This document shows positions 23,309 through 34,950 of a DNA stretch of 64,000 nt, piece by piece (the stretch's first letter is position 1; each line of letters starts with the position of its first letter). The stretch comes from Apricaphanius iberus (lineage: Eukaryota; Chordata; Actinopteri; Cyprinodontiformes; Aphaniidae). The notes beneath the pieces are model-generated. The model ran no database searches. It worked only from the letters and a program-made list of their open reading frames with translations, and was not told the DNA's origin. The translations under genes and the position numbers were made by a program. The stretch spans positions 827,501-891,500 of the forward strand of contig JAPXFQ010001299.1 of assembly GCA_028564705.1 (NCBI GenBank), written 5' to 3'.

Positions 23309-25760
23309 TATGCTGTTTATTTACTAATGTTTTCTTGAAAACCTTAAAAGCCTTTACAGAAAAAATTGGATGTACAGTATTCATACATAAATGGACACTT
23401 TTAAATAAGTGGGTGACCTCTGAAGCCCCATTGGCTGCTTTGGATTTAGTTTAAAGGTACCAGAGTAAAGGAGTTTGCATTTAAACACACTTTCCCGACT
23501 TTTAATAAAAAATACCATGCTCTTCTTTGCGTTGCAAATAATCCAAAGAAAACAAGTTAAAAAGTTGTGGCTGTAGAGTGAGAAGTAGGAAAAGGTTCAG
23601 TGTTAATACGTTTGCAAGACTCTATGTTTAATACTGGGTGATCAAACTAAATTGGGCACGGATGTAACATAGTCTCTAACAGCAGGTGATGATAATATGA
23701 TTGACTTATATTTTATCTGTAATTAAGAATGTGGAGAAAGATCAAGAGAATGAAACACACTAACCGGAACCTCTGCTGCTCAGAGGGTTTCAGCGAATAT
23801 AAAATGTTCATTTTTGTTTGCTTTTAGGGTTTCTTTGATGCTGTAAATTGGCATCTTGATCATTCTAATATGCCTCAAAAAATATTACTTGCCAAACCTC
23901 TAACCATTCACATGAAAAAGGTTCAAATTACTGAACAATAATGAAGACTTCTCGGTTATCAGTTTGAGCATCTTCACTCTAAAGCCAACAAAAATTGGAA
24001 TCATTTTCCCAGTGTGGATCCACATCAAATGGTTATCAGAGTACTTTTTCTCCAAGAATTTAATATTTGATACACAATGCCTGAGTTTTTTCCTTTTTCT
24101 TTCAACAATAGTCAGGATGTTTTTTAAAGCGAACACACAGTATGATATTGTGAGCTTAGGAGTTTATCCCTAAATAGGAAAACACTTGTTGGGTTTCAAT
24201 CAGTCTCCATCATTAATTTAAATCTGCCTATAGCCTTATATTTCAATCAAGAACTCTATTGCTATAATATCCTGTGCTTTTTTTATTATTATTTTGTTCC
24301 TTTAGTATGTGGTATAAGCGTATAGGTACAGTCTGTCAAGAATAGTAAGGAATTGTATTTATGCAGAAAATCATGTGGGTACTGGAAGGTAAACTAAATT
24401 ATTAGAAAGCTATCTTAAGTTCCTTTTAAGTTGTCTATTTTGTGACAGTTTTCACCTCTGTTTTATGTCTTGGTTTTATGTTTTTTTTTTAAATCATTTA
24501 AGATTTAATTAATCTTTTGTGAACTCTGTCTTTCTTTTTTAGTAGCGAATAGACCTTTTTGACAATGCTAATTCATGTTAGAAAAAAACTACTTTTTTCA
24601 TGCAGCCTGGGTGACAACTCTCCCCACCCCTTCCCTCCAACGGTACTACACAAACCACATTACACATTTTGATGTGTAGCTTGGCTGAGCTGCCAAAGTT
24701 GGAAATGTTCATGTTGGATTAGGAGATTTTAACTAACTTCTAACATAGTACGGAAACATGAACATTGTAGCTAGTTCTGTCAATTTACCTAACAAAAATA
24801 GGAAAACTAGATTCCGCAATTTAAAAAACAACAACTACTAAAATAGAAATACATGACTACATAGGGTTATTTCTGTTTTATTAGAATAAGTGGTCAAACT
24901 ATATTCAATTCAATTTAGTTAGACTACACTGCTTGGTGTGTGTCCAAAAGGAGAAAATGCTTAGAGTAGGCGTCACCGAGTTAACCCCATAACCACAGAG
25001 TCAGGCAATAAGAAGATATGGAGGCCATCTGGTAGCATTTTTACAGTATGGTGTGGCAGCTTGCCCATGTGGGCTACAGAAAGGGTCGTACGATGGTCAT
25101 GAAAAATATACTCCCTGGAATTCTCTGCAGGGACACATGCATGAATATTCTCGGCCCAATTTTCCGGGTCATACGTCAGCACGGGCAAAGTACGCGACCT
25201 GCTCACATCTGTCGCCAGGTTGCTCAGCCTGAATGATCAAATGGTGTGACCTTTAAAAACTTAAATGATATCTTAGCAGTTCTTTAAGCTGCTCTTTGCT
25301 GTACATGATGAAAGTGGATGATGAAGAAGGGCCCTTTTGAATCACAGTTTTTGCCCTCATTTTTTATTTTCTAAGAAGCTATTAAGTAGGACGTCTTTCT
25401 GTGCTGCCATGAAGTTGTAGTAACACTTGAGAGTTAAAGAGTATTATTAAATATATAAAATAAAATGGGTATTTCTTTTAATTGTAATGCATAATGTTAG
25501 GGGTTAGGAGTAAGTCATAGAGGTAATCCATAATAATTTTGAAGGCATTTCTATTAGCTAATAGGTCTCAGTTTAGAAGGTTCACACTGTATAATAGAAA
25601 ATCAAAGCCTTGTTATCAAACATTGCTTCCTATTGTTTATCCACACAGAGAAGTGGTATGTGGGTTGAATATAATTCAAAGTAGTTTTCTTGAAAGAAAA
25701 TGTAAGTGTCTTAGAGATGTATTTTCATGTAGGCGTCTAAATTATCTCAGTTTATAGTCT
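23309..25760. other. unique DNA, no feature seen
   Basis: A small CpG-richer patch at about 24960-25240 has overlapping open frames on both strands (77 and 62 codons). It stands out from the AT-rich surroundings, but no domain or repeat was recognised. Confidence 0.4.
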
Positions 25761-25764
25761 AACA

Positions 25765-25822
25765 TCATGTAACACACACACAAAGTCATGTATCATGTAA
25801 CACACACACACATATATTTATG

Positions 25823-25870
<48 letters not shown>
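25765..25870. repeat. duplicated CATGTAACACACACACA unit and (TA)n tract
   Basis: CATGTAACACACACACA occurs at about 25766 and again at about 25794, followed by a (TA)n run from about 25828 to 25870. Visible directly; typical replication-slippage sequence. Confidence 0.95.
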
Positions 25871-25872
<2 letters not shown>

Positions 25873-27070
25873 GAGTATGTGCGCACGTAGGTGTGTGTAC
25901 TATGGTGCATGAGAAGCATTTAATCCTTTTCATACATTTACAAGTTATAAAGGCAAGATTTTTTCTATCAGAATATTTTCTCTTTTCAAAAACCAGTTAA
26001 AACCAGTTTTTAATTGTTTCCTGCTCACCCATCACAGAACACACATGTACAATCCTCACTGAGTGCCGAAGGGCCAGCTGTGCTCCCTGTTTGACAACCA
26101 GGTGTTTCAGTCTTAGAGCGGAGCTGCTTCAGTTAATTAAGGTTACCTATTTGAATTTTTTCAATCCCTAATTCATTGGGGAGGAAAGCTGATAATATTC
26201 ATTTAAAATTTTACTTTAGTCTAGCTGTCGAAATGTTGTTGTCAACTGCCCTAATGGCTGAAACCTAGCTAATGAAACTTGACTGAGGAGCACATGATAC
26301 CCCATTTAGTTTATTTTCAGAACTGTGGTAGCTGAAAATCAATATTGAATTTCGAGAAGCTGTTTACTTTACCTTGAAAATGTTTAACAGGAGCTTATCG
26401 AGCGGTCTGTGTGATGAAATCACAAGCCAAACAGTTTCTTTTGCTGACTACCGGACTTGTAATGTGTTTAATTGTCAAGGTAACTGGGCAACAGAATATT
26501 TTCCTGTAAATGTGTTTATAATTAATATAAGTTATGAGTTCAGACTTTAAAAAAAATAAACAACAATTCCTAAACTGGTAAAGCATGGTGAATGAAACAT
26601 TCGCCTTGTTGTTTTTATGCTTTTAAAATGTTGATTTCAGAAATTTATTAGAAGTTACATTATGTTTTTTTCTTTAAGATAAAACACTCTCAACATATGA
26701 CTTTTAATTCAAAGTTCATACACTGCCCACCACTACTCGGGCTACTACTGGTACCCGTAGTAGTGTTGTATAAGAAACGTATAATTTATACGAGACATGT
26801 ATGAATCCTTCGTAGGTTATGGACTATTTACAAGAAGAAGAAAAAATACTTGTTTAAACCTCCCAGTTCCTACCATCCGTGTAATAATTAAATAGTTGAA
26901 AATAACTAAAACTCTGGCATACAAGACTGGACAAGGATTAGTAGGAAATAAAGATGGTTCACAGTTAGAAAACTGCTGAGAAATAATAAATTGGGTTATA
27001 ATAAGGATAGAAATGACGTTTTTTTGAGTAAATTCATGATTCAGAATCCAGATCTGAATAAGTAAATTCA
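25871..27070. other. unique AT-rich DNA with small palindromes
   Basis: There is a hairpin-forming pair around 26730-26766 (CACTACT...AGTAGTG). The near-perfect palindrome CGTATAATTTATACG lies at 26778-26792. No gene is recognised. Confidence 0.4.
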
Positions 27071-27074
27071 TGAT

Positions 27075-27540
27075 TCAAATTAATTTATTAATGACCACAC
27101 AATGGGTTGGTGGAATTTGTTTCCAGTAAAGCATCACATGCTGATGTAAACATACAACAATACAAACATTGAATAGACAGATACACATGGAAACATCAGA
27201 TAATGTCTTGGTTTAGTATCTGTACAGCTTTTGGGAAAAAGCTGTTTTTAAATCTGACTAATTTTGTTAGCTGGGACCTGCAGCGTATCCCAGAAGGCAA
27301 CAATGTGAACAAGTGAAATGCATGATGAGAGGGGTCCGAGCTGATTTTTACTGCCGACTGTGTGATGCTTCTAGGTTACAGTGTGTCAGTGGAGGCGAGG
27401 CTGTGGCCAGTGAATTAAGATTATTTGTCTATTTTACTTTGCAGGTTTTTGCGTGAATAGGAATCCAAACTTCCATACCATAACATAATTGACCAAGTGT
27501 AAAAACTGGTGTAAAACTGAAGCAAGATGTGCCTGACTCT
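27075..27540 (-). repeat. probable antisense non-LTR retrotransposon fragment
   Basis: The segment has the layout of a widespread teleost LINE-related repeat seen in antisense. A TTTATTAATG-type start is followed by GGAATTTGTTTCCAGTAAAG, CATCACATGCTGATGTAAAC, a block with GGGAAAAAGCTGTTTTTAAA, and later GAGGGGTCCGAGCTGATTTT and CTTCCATACCATAACATAAT. It is too decayed for a continuous frame. Family and exact ends are uncertain. Confidence 0.5.
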
Positions 27541-28720
27541 GCATTTGAGAATGGTATATTTATTATCAAGATAAACATTACTGCCTTATTAACTGTATGT
27601 CATCACATGCATGTTATATTTACTCAGATTTAATAAAAACATAGTTTATTCTCACATAATGAGTATGTTCTTACACTATGAATATTCCTTGCAATTATTT
27701 ATATGCTGAAGTTACTTGGTTTATTTATGCACAAATAAATGTGTAGGTTAGAAAGAAGTCTTAGCAATAGGGGGTGAATGGAGCAGAAGTGTATGTGAGT
27801 AAAACAAAAATCTGTTGGGAAAATTTTTTTTGAGGAGCATTTAATTTGAGGCGCACCATTTTTGCATTTATAACCAATTAATTTATAGTTTCAGGTGTGA
27901 CAGTGCTAAGAAGCACAAGTAGAGTAGCAGAGTCATCAGATGAATGCCTCCACAGGATTTAATAACCAACAAAGTGCTAATTTCACCATTGATTGCATGA
28001 TGGTTTAATGCCTAAAGAAAGCATATCTAACTTCTAATCTTATGCCTAGTGTGTCTTCTTCTGCAGCACAACAGTACCTTTGACAGCAGAGAACAAACAA
28101 GACCAGGAGAAAGAAGATAGTGACACAAGGATCTTCAGTAATAGAAAAAAACCCTTTCCCACTCATAGGAAATATCTTAAATGTTTAATAATTAGCTGTT
28201 CGGGTGTAATCTTATCCCCTGGCACCAGAACATCCAACCTGAATGGTCACAATATTTCTCATGCAATGGAAGTCAGAGGGCTATCCACTGTTAACAGGAT
28301 GTGGCTTCATCCGGCGTAAACCATTATTTTGAGCCCTAAATATGAAGCTGTGAGCTTCAAGCTTGACACCTTTTGTATATATCAGACTCTTTTTTGGAAG
28401 ATGTGTTGACAGTCAGTGAATTAAGACTGGGAAGCTGTAGAGGATATACTGTAGTTACAGTTTATTATTGCTGTGACAATTGAGGCTAAAAGTTAGCTGG
28501 CAACAATGCAAAAGTTTTTATTTTTGGCATTTTAGTTATAGTTTTGGCACAGAACTATAAACATGTTTCAGGTTTTTATTGACTACATTTGATGTAATTT
28601 GAAGTTCTTGAGTTTCCTGTAGTGTTGTCCGAGTTAAAAAAGGACTCCTTTTATGGCTTGCTAACAACTCTGTTACAACATCTTTAAAGAAGTTTTCATA
28701 ATTGTTTTGCAGTAGTTTCG
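27541..28720. other. unique AT-rich DNA, no feature seen
   Basis: The 79-codon open frame at 28080-28319 has no domain. Nothing else was recognised. Confidence 0.4.
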
Positions 28721-28726
28721 ATGGGA

Positions 28727-28785
28727 CGACTACTACTACTCTACTCTACCACTACTACTCTACCACTACTCAGTGGTAGAGTAGT
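28727..28785. repeat. CTACT/CTACCAC tandem tract forming a hairpin with the SINE start
   Basis: Repeated ACTACT and CTACTCTACCAC units directly precede the SINE. The last unit, ACTACTCTACCAC (28754-28766), is the exact reverse complement of the SINE's first 13 bases GTGGTAGAGTAGT (28773-28785), with a 6-base loop. Confidence 0.85.
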
Positions 28786-29016
28786 TGGCTTGCAATCGGA
28801 GGGTCGTAGGTTCGATTCCAGCTTCCTCCAGTCACATGTCGATGTGCCCCTGGGCAAGGCACTTAACCCCCAAATTCTACATTGTCCTACCGAGCCATGT
28901 TGGGTGTCGGTGTATGAATGTGAGTGTGATTGGGTGAATGCGGCTTCAATGTAAAGCTCTTTGAGTGGTCAGTAAGACTAGAAAAGCGCTACATAAAATC
29001 AGTCCATTTACCATTT
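28773..29016 (+). mobile_element. tRNA-derived SINE
   Basis: The 5' part is tRNA-like. An A-box-like TGGTAGAGTAGTTGG (28774-28788) and a perfect B-box GGTTCGATTCC (28809-28819) form an internal RNA polymerase III promoter. The body contains GTGCCCCTGGGCAAGGCACT (28841-28860). The 3' part ends in AAAGCTCTTTGAGTGGTCAG, GAAAAGCGCTACATAAA and CAGTCCATTTACCATTT, a tail shared with fish LINEs and widespread among percomorph SINEs. A SINE depends on a partner LINE for movement. The copy looks fairly intact. The exact family (tilapia ROn-like, V-SINE or another) is not settled. Confidence 0.85.
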
Positions 29017-29090
29017 ACATTTACAAAATGACAGAGACAACTGATTTGGAAGCGCTGTAGGAACAATGTGTCTTGCTAACCAGGCCTGGC

Positions 29091-29891
29091 TAATGGTGTA
29101 GTGCCCTGCACAGGCCTATTGTCTGGGTCTGAGCCAGGCCCTGGTCCGAGGGTTGTGGAGCCCCAGCCCATCCCAGTCCGACAGGTTTTCAGTATTTTCA
29201 GGCCCGAACCGGTATCAAGCCCGACTTTTTTTTTAACCTCCCATAACAATGTTTTAGCATGATAGAATGCTATATTCATTGGGAGCATATCTGAATTGAA
29301 CCTGCCGCTCTGAAAATGCTAATGCTGTGCAAGTAGAAAAAAACAGCATTTTAATTTTCTGTGAATAAACAAATGGTGTCTGACAGATCAAAGTGGAAGA
29401 TAAAAGAAAAAATAGCAGGATAAAATAGGTGCTATGCTGGATCCACCACATGAACGTTCAAAATGTCTCTGGAGATGTGATGAATCCGTGTTTCTGCTCA
29501 GTTGGCTCAACTTGAAGGGTTCTGATAAGATTAAACTTAGAGCTTTTCCCTTGGTATTTTTCACGCTCTTCAGTTCAACGTTTTCAATCGTTTTCTTTAT
29601 TTCCTCCATGTTTGTGGTTGGAGTCGGGAAGTCACATGAATCGGATGTGTAAGTGAGGTAGGCCTACAAAAGGGAGGTGCCGGTGTGGGGCAGAACAGAA
29701 CGCTGTTGCTGCATTCAAGAGTTTCCACTTAAACACAACAGGTTTAAATAAAGAAAATATTTCAATTGAAAAATAAATGTGCCCGGCCCAGCTGGTGTCC
29801 GCAGAAATTATACGGTCATTGGCCCGAAGCCCGGCCCTCGGGCTGTTGGACCTTTGGGCCTAGGGCTCCAGTGCAAGACTCTATAATGGTG
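29091..29891 (-). mobile_element. nonautonomous hAT transposon with exact 8-bp target duplication
   Basis: TAATGGTG occurs at 29091-29098 and again at 29884-29891, directly flanking a 785-bp element (29099-29883). Its ends are imperfect inverted repeats: the left begins TAGTGCCCTGCACAGGCC and the right, reversed, begins TAGAGTCTTGCACTGGAGCC. Subterminal DNA on both sides is rich in GGCCC and GGGCC. An 8-bp duplication and short TAG-type ends are the hallmark of the hAT superfamily. The interior has a 73-codon minus-strand frame (29388-29609) with a TDSSHLQRHF piece that might be a leftover of the transposase BED-finger region, but this is weak. With no catalytic domain, the copy needs a partner to move. 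Confidence 0.88.
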
Positions 29892-31580
29892 CTAAAGTTA
29901 GCATCTGATACATAGCCTCTTACCAACACAGCTAAGCTACAGGACTATTTTAGTTTGTAAGGATTCTGCCAAAAATGTGTTACTCTACATTTCAAAACCT
30001 AAAATACCACAGAGCTGAAATGAATATTCCTACCCTGAATTTAGATTCTGAACACAACGGTTTAAAATTTGTTTTTTTTTATTCTGTTGAAAACACAAAA
30101 ACAAGGCCTTTTCAATAATTGTGTTGAGGATTGTAGAGTTCAACAAGCATACTTACTGCAGTCTAAGGATTAATAAAACTTTAATGTTACGATTCAAAAG
30201 TAAAACGATTTCCTAATGTTAAAAAACAAATAAGTAGAATTACAGTTAACCCCCATTTATTTGCTCTGTGAGAATACCACAATTAGCTTGCAATTAGTGG
30301 GCTAACAATGCTAAACATAGTATATCCAAAAGAAAACAAAAGAATTGAACAGATCAAACTTGAAGTTAATTAGTCTACAATAAAAATATATTTTTCAAAA
30401 TGCAGATTTTTGAAGCCTTTATTTTGACTTCAAAAACAAAAATAGCATTTTGAATGTTTATCTGCATTAAGACCACAAAATAAACAGACATTTTATATCA
30501 GTCGAAAAAACAAAATTGTATATCAGTTGAAACAACATCTTACTGAGGCAACTTCTCATATACCATGGACTATAATATCTTTTATTTTGCTTGACAAAAA
30601 ATCAGTGTTAAAAAAATAAATAAATGAATTAAGAACATTACAACAGAACAAAAACGTCCTCCCACCTCGGTGTCAAGTATCAAACTGCTGAAATGACAAT
30701 GTATGTATCTAGCCTTTGACGGCTATTTTGGAAATATACACTCCAACATTTTGTAACAGTGCCCTTTAAGGGGGGGAAATTTAGTAACAGTGATAATCAG
30801 CCCATGTGACACCTACCCCATTCTCCTCAGGTTTTTCTTGTAGTTCAGAGCTAAAATAAAAAGTAATATCTGAAGAACCTTGTTTATTGCTTGTATTCTC
30901 TGCCGAGGAAATAAATTAACCCATCCGCGCACAGCTGTTTTTCCTATAGTGCGCTGTCCTGAGATCTCAAGAATAGTATTTGGTAAAACTGTAAAAAACA
31001 GTTGATTCAAATGGAAAGCTGTTTTTTTTTTTTATGGAAAAAATAAAAAAATAATCATTTTGGAAAAAATAATCTGAATAACTTATGTTACATGTCATAC
31101 ACTGTTCACAGTACTCTGCCCTTCTTGTAAAGTTCATCAAGCAGCAGCTACAGAGCAGGAAACATCAATCTCAAACTCAACTACAGCAGCAAGTCTGCAA
31201 AGGGGAGTCATTTGCACAATAAATATTTTTTTGCATATGCAGCTGAGCAACATTTTGAGCCATCAGTTGACTTGCAAGAGGCATTTACATCTTAACCAGC
31301 ATAGGCATTTGCATGCAGTTGAACTTTATGGTGCCTCACAAGATTCAGGGGGCAAAATAAAGGGAGGCAGATTGAGTGACTTTTTGCGCACAGCCACCCA
31401 CCAGCTGCCGGAACATAAATAGCAGCGTATGATTATGGTCGGGCGAGAGGGAAAACACCCTGTATTTTAGTGCTTTGCGGAGGTCATGTGGCAGTCGGTG
31501 GGTGTGTTCATGCAGCTCCCGCTTAGAAAAACAAGCTAAATTAGACCTTTATGGATGCAGCCACGTAACTCCTTGGAATC
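29892..31580. other. unique AT-rich DNA, no feature seen
   Basis: No repeat or coding pattern recognised. 31130-31580 has more even composition than the rest. Confidence 0.4.
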
Positions 31581-33925
31581 TCATAGCGTTAGTTCTGGAG
31601 ATTTTTTTTCTCTTTTTTTTCTGTTTGTAGCTCTGGCATAAACAAATCTCTCAGAGCTGCTGATTGTGCCAACTCTGAAAGCTGATGAATGTGACCCTGA
31701 AATAAACTAGATTTCTCTACATCTCCTTTGTGCCTCACAAATAACACTAAAGATATGATTCTTTCTGTTTCTTTAAATAATAGAGAATTAACCGATCTCT
31801 GAATTGTTTTTTTACTCATACTCTGCAGCAGTTTGTCTAGGAAGAGCTTGGTTTCAGATGACTTGGTGGTGTGCCCTCTACATGATGCAATGCTACGCAA
31901 GTCCATACTCCTTTGAACTTGGGCTTTCAAGCTAGTCTGCCAGGTTTTCCTTTTTTTGTTATTATTTTGCTGCCTTTCCTTTGTTCTGGAATAGAAATAA
32001 AGTGTGAAAGTTAAAAGCACATTACTGCCTACAGATTACTGCAGCTTTTCTGAGTGGGCTGTTTATTAGTTCTGATATTTGTAGGGTTTAATTCCAAAAA
32101 TGAGGTTTCAGTACAGAAGACTGTACTGTAATAAAAGAGACAGCTGGGTAAGTGCTTTGCTAGTGTGGTTTCTGAGTTTTAATAAATTTCTAGGTAGTTT
32201 GGGTAAAAATCCATTCACCCATCCATTCTCTTACAATTGTGGGGTTTGCAAATTCTTTAAGTAGAAACAACGGTAGTAAGGTTTTTAGGATTTCCAAAAA
32301 AATAAATCAAAGATTTGGAATTATAAGCGTGGACAAGAATAACTTTTTCAGATGAAAACTGTTTAGGAACTTTGCTTAATCTTCCCATTTTGGCAGCAAA
32401 CCAGAGCTGACTACTCTATTGATAAATCTTTCAAGTTTGGAAAAAAAAAATAGTAATATTTCATGTATAGTTGTGAGGAAGTTGTTTGTCTTCATAGCAG
32501 CTGTATTTGTAATTAGTCTCAAATATCTGAATGACTTCTTAAAACGAGACTGATTAGCCTATTTAATGTTTGCATTTTTCCGGTTCATTGTGCCTCGAGT
32601 GATTAATCATAAGCATGCCCTTTTTTCTTTTAACATCCTCCGTGTTTTTTTCTTCTAATGTGTCCCTGACACAGAAATATTTGGCTGTCATGTTTTCTGA
32701 CAGCTGATGAATTCATGGAGCAAGTTTCATCAAGTGGCCCTGCTTCTCCCAAGTGAGAATGACTGTTAAATATGCATGGCAAAAAAATAAATGAGGCAGC
32801 CTTCTAAGAAAATGTTGATGCTCAAGAGGAACTTCTGTGGCTGTGATTTACAAGTCTGTTTTATTTGCTACTTTGATGCTGCAGTAGTTGAGATCCAGCG
32901 CTGCCTCCAGGTGTGCCCACTCTTCTTTTCTTTCTTTTTTTTAAGTAAATGGAGTCTACTGCTCACCAGCATAGCCACTTACTTCCATCTCAGCCAAGTC
33001 TGCTTTGCTCATGTGAACACTTTTTTTAATGAGACTGTTTTGGGTGGTCAAAAATGACATTTTTTTTGTGATTCTTTGCCAGGGAGAGCAACTTTCTTTC
33101 TACCCCTATGGTTTTTTGAAGTAGGTTGAATTTAATGACTTGTTGCCTCATTTTGGGGTTTTCTTTCTTCTTTTTTTGTGCATATTCTGACCTATTTTAA
33201 CCTAAAATGTGTCTTTTGCTGGATGCTGCTAGGATTTGTCATTTTGAGGCAAGAAAAATTAGACAACATGATCTGGACAAGCTGAAAATAAAACTTTATT
33301 TAAAAAAGAAATGTTGAAGTGTGGCTAAATACCTCTGCAGAGATCCAGGTTTATTTTCTGGCAGCAGCCTCATTTGTTTTGTGGTGTGATCCAAGTCACA
33401 CTCTTGTCAGTGCTAGTGGGTGGGAGGATTTTGAGGGACCTAAATTTGAAAGGTTCACCTTCTCAGATTTGACGTGCATTAATTAATTTTCAAAAACAAT
33501 TTGTTTCTTCATTAACTCAAAGGAAGTCAGAGCAAGATAAAAAACAAAACAATGCAAGATAATTAGACCAAATTAAAGGGGAATAGGCTCTAACACAGAC
33601 AACATCAACATTAACAGTGTAACACTGCTGTGAAAAAGCACAGGGATTCAGTTTTTTTTCCTTCTTTCGGCATTTGTTAATCTCTATTTCTAGAAAAACA
33701 TAATGTTTCTGGTTTGCCATTATTAGATGAAGTTGTGGCAAATTAAATTAAACCAGTAACTGCACTTGTTTACCTCAATGTCTACTAATGCCTCCTGAAT
33801 GTGAGCAGTTATTGTGTGCAGTTATTACACTGCACACAGTTGATTTCAGGCTCATTTCTATGCAATTAAAATTAAACGTTTATAAAAGTGTGTTCCTTAC
33901 ATTGAACAAAAAAGTCAAATTATTT
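31581..33925. other. unique DNA, no supported gene
   Basis: The largest open frame is 143 codons on the minus strand at 31589-32020 (lysine, glutamine and serine rich). Its start lies in unremarkable DNA and there is no known domain, signal peptide or membrane segment. It is probably chance, but it is one of the longer frames here. The rest shows only homopolymer runs. Confidence 0.35.
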
Positions 33926-33928
33926 GTC

Positions 33929-33929
<1 letters not shown>

Positions 33930-33976
<47 letters not shown>

Positions 33977-33986
33977 TAATAATGAT
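33930..33986. repeat. (ATA)n trinucleotide microsatellite
   Basis: About 18 ATA/AAT units, the last few interrupted by G. Visible directly. On the minus strand it yields a run of tyrosine codons, which is an artefact and not a protein. Confidence 0.97.
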
Positions 33987-34576
33987 ATTTTGATGTGTTT
34001 CCCATAACATTATCCATGATCATTAAAAAATATTTTTTATTTATTTCTGGTACCATAAAAAAATAAACTCTAATCACAAAGATGTCCTGTACCATATTTA
34101 GCTTTATTCCAGATAATTTCTATCTGTACTCCCAGTGGCAGGTACCAGACCTTGAGACCTTTGTTGCAAGTCTTCCCCTTTTCTCTCTCTCCCCATTTAC
34201 TCTGCGATTAGTTTAAGGAAAACGGACTCTAGCTCCACCAAAAAATAAATAAATAAAGTGTATAAAATAAAGGCAGAACTGAGAATTATTAAGTTACCCT
34301 TACGGTAGAGATTTATGGTGTTAGGAATATACAACAGTTAACTTGAGGGCTGTGACTTGGCATTTTCTTTCACATTTTTTTGAAGTAGTATTGATCAATA
34401 TCACACAATACAGTTTTAAAACTGACATATTAGTGAATAATATTCTCAGTAAAAATAATAAAATAAATATGTTTTCCATAAAATCACATTTCATCAAATA
34501 AAGTAACACAAAATTATTAAAAAAATAAATGCAACCCTATCTTGTAATCTTATATTAGTTGAATCTGGCATTAGTA

Positions 34577-34614
<38 letters not shown>

Positions 34615-34842
34615 AGAAAAAAACTTAATTCAGTTGGGAGCCATGACATTGCATTTTCTTTGTAAAAGGATGGGCAAAAATCGCTTTAATTTATTTCTTT
34701 TTTTAAACATTATCAGTTTATTAAAGTATGAAGAAAGATTGATTTATTCATGTTGCTAGATTTGAATGTCTCTCCTCATCGGGTTCCATAGAAATAAAAA
34801 TAAAAATGAAATCCAACATGTTATGCACGTTTCAACGCTTTC
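33987..34842. other. AT-rich DNA with (AT)16 tract
   Basis: The only clear feature is the (AT)n run at 34578-34610. No gene is seen. Confidence 0.5.
34578..34610. repeat. (AT)n microsatellite
   Basis: Uninterrupted AT dinucleotides ending in GTATAG. Visible directly. Confidence 0.97.
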
Positions 34843-34851
34843 TACTCCAGG

Positions 34852-34950
34852 GGTCTGCAAGTTGCTGCTCTGGAGCTGTATCTGGCTCCTCAAGCCATGC
34901 AGAATGGCTGCTTATAACTTTGGCCAACAAATATATCAAGTCTATCTTTA
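34852..34950 (+). mobile_element. end of a hAT-like element (CAGGGGTCTGCAA start)
   Basis: CAGGGGTCTGCAAGTTGCTG followed by CTCTGGAGCTGTATCTGGCT and a CCATGCAGAATGGCTGC segment matches the general terminal text of vertebrate hAT repeats that start CAGGGGTC and carry GGAGCC/GTGGCTC words. No opposite end (GACCCCTG) was found downstream, so this is a one-ended fragment. Confidence 0.5.

Noticed and set aside
25801..25870. Possible CRISPR-like or tandem array
   Set aside because: Just two slipped CATGTAACACACACACA units and a TA microsatellite.
28773..28845. tRNA gene
   Set aside because: A and B boxes are present, but there is no cloverleaf acceptor pairing and a SINE body and tail follow. 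It is a tRNA-derived SINE.
31589..32020. 143-codon minus-strand ORF
   Set aside because: No recognisable domain, signal or splice context; lysine-, glutamine- and serine-rich as expected from A/T-rich DNA. Not called as a gene.
33880..34095. Minus-strand ORF with a long tyrosine run
   Set aside because: The run is the translation of the (ATA)n microsatellite and not a protein feature.
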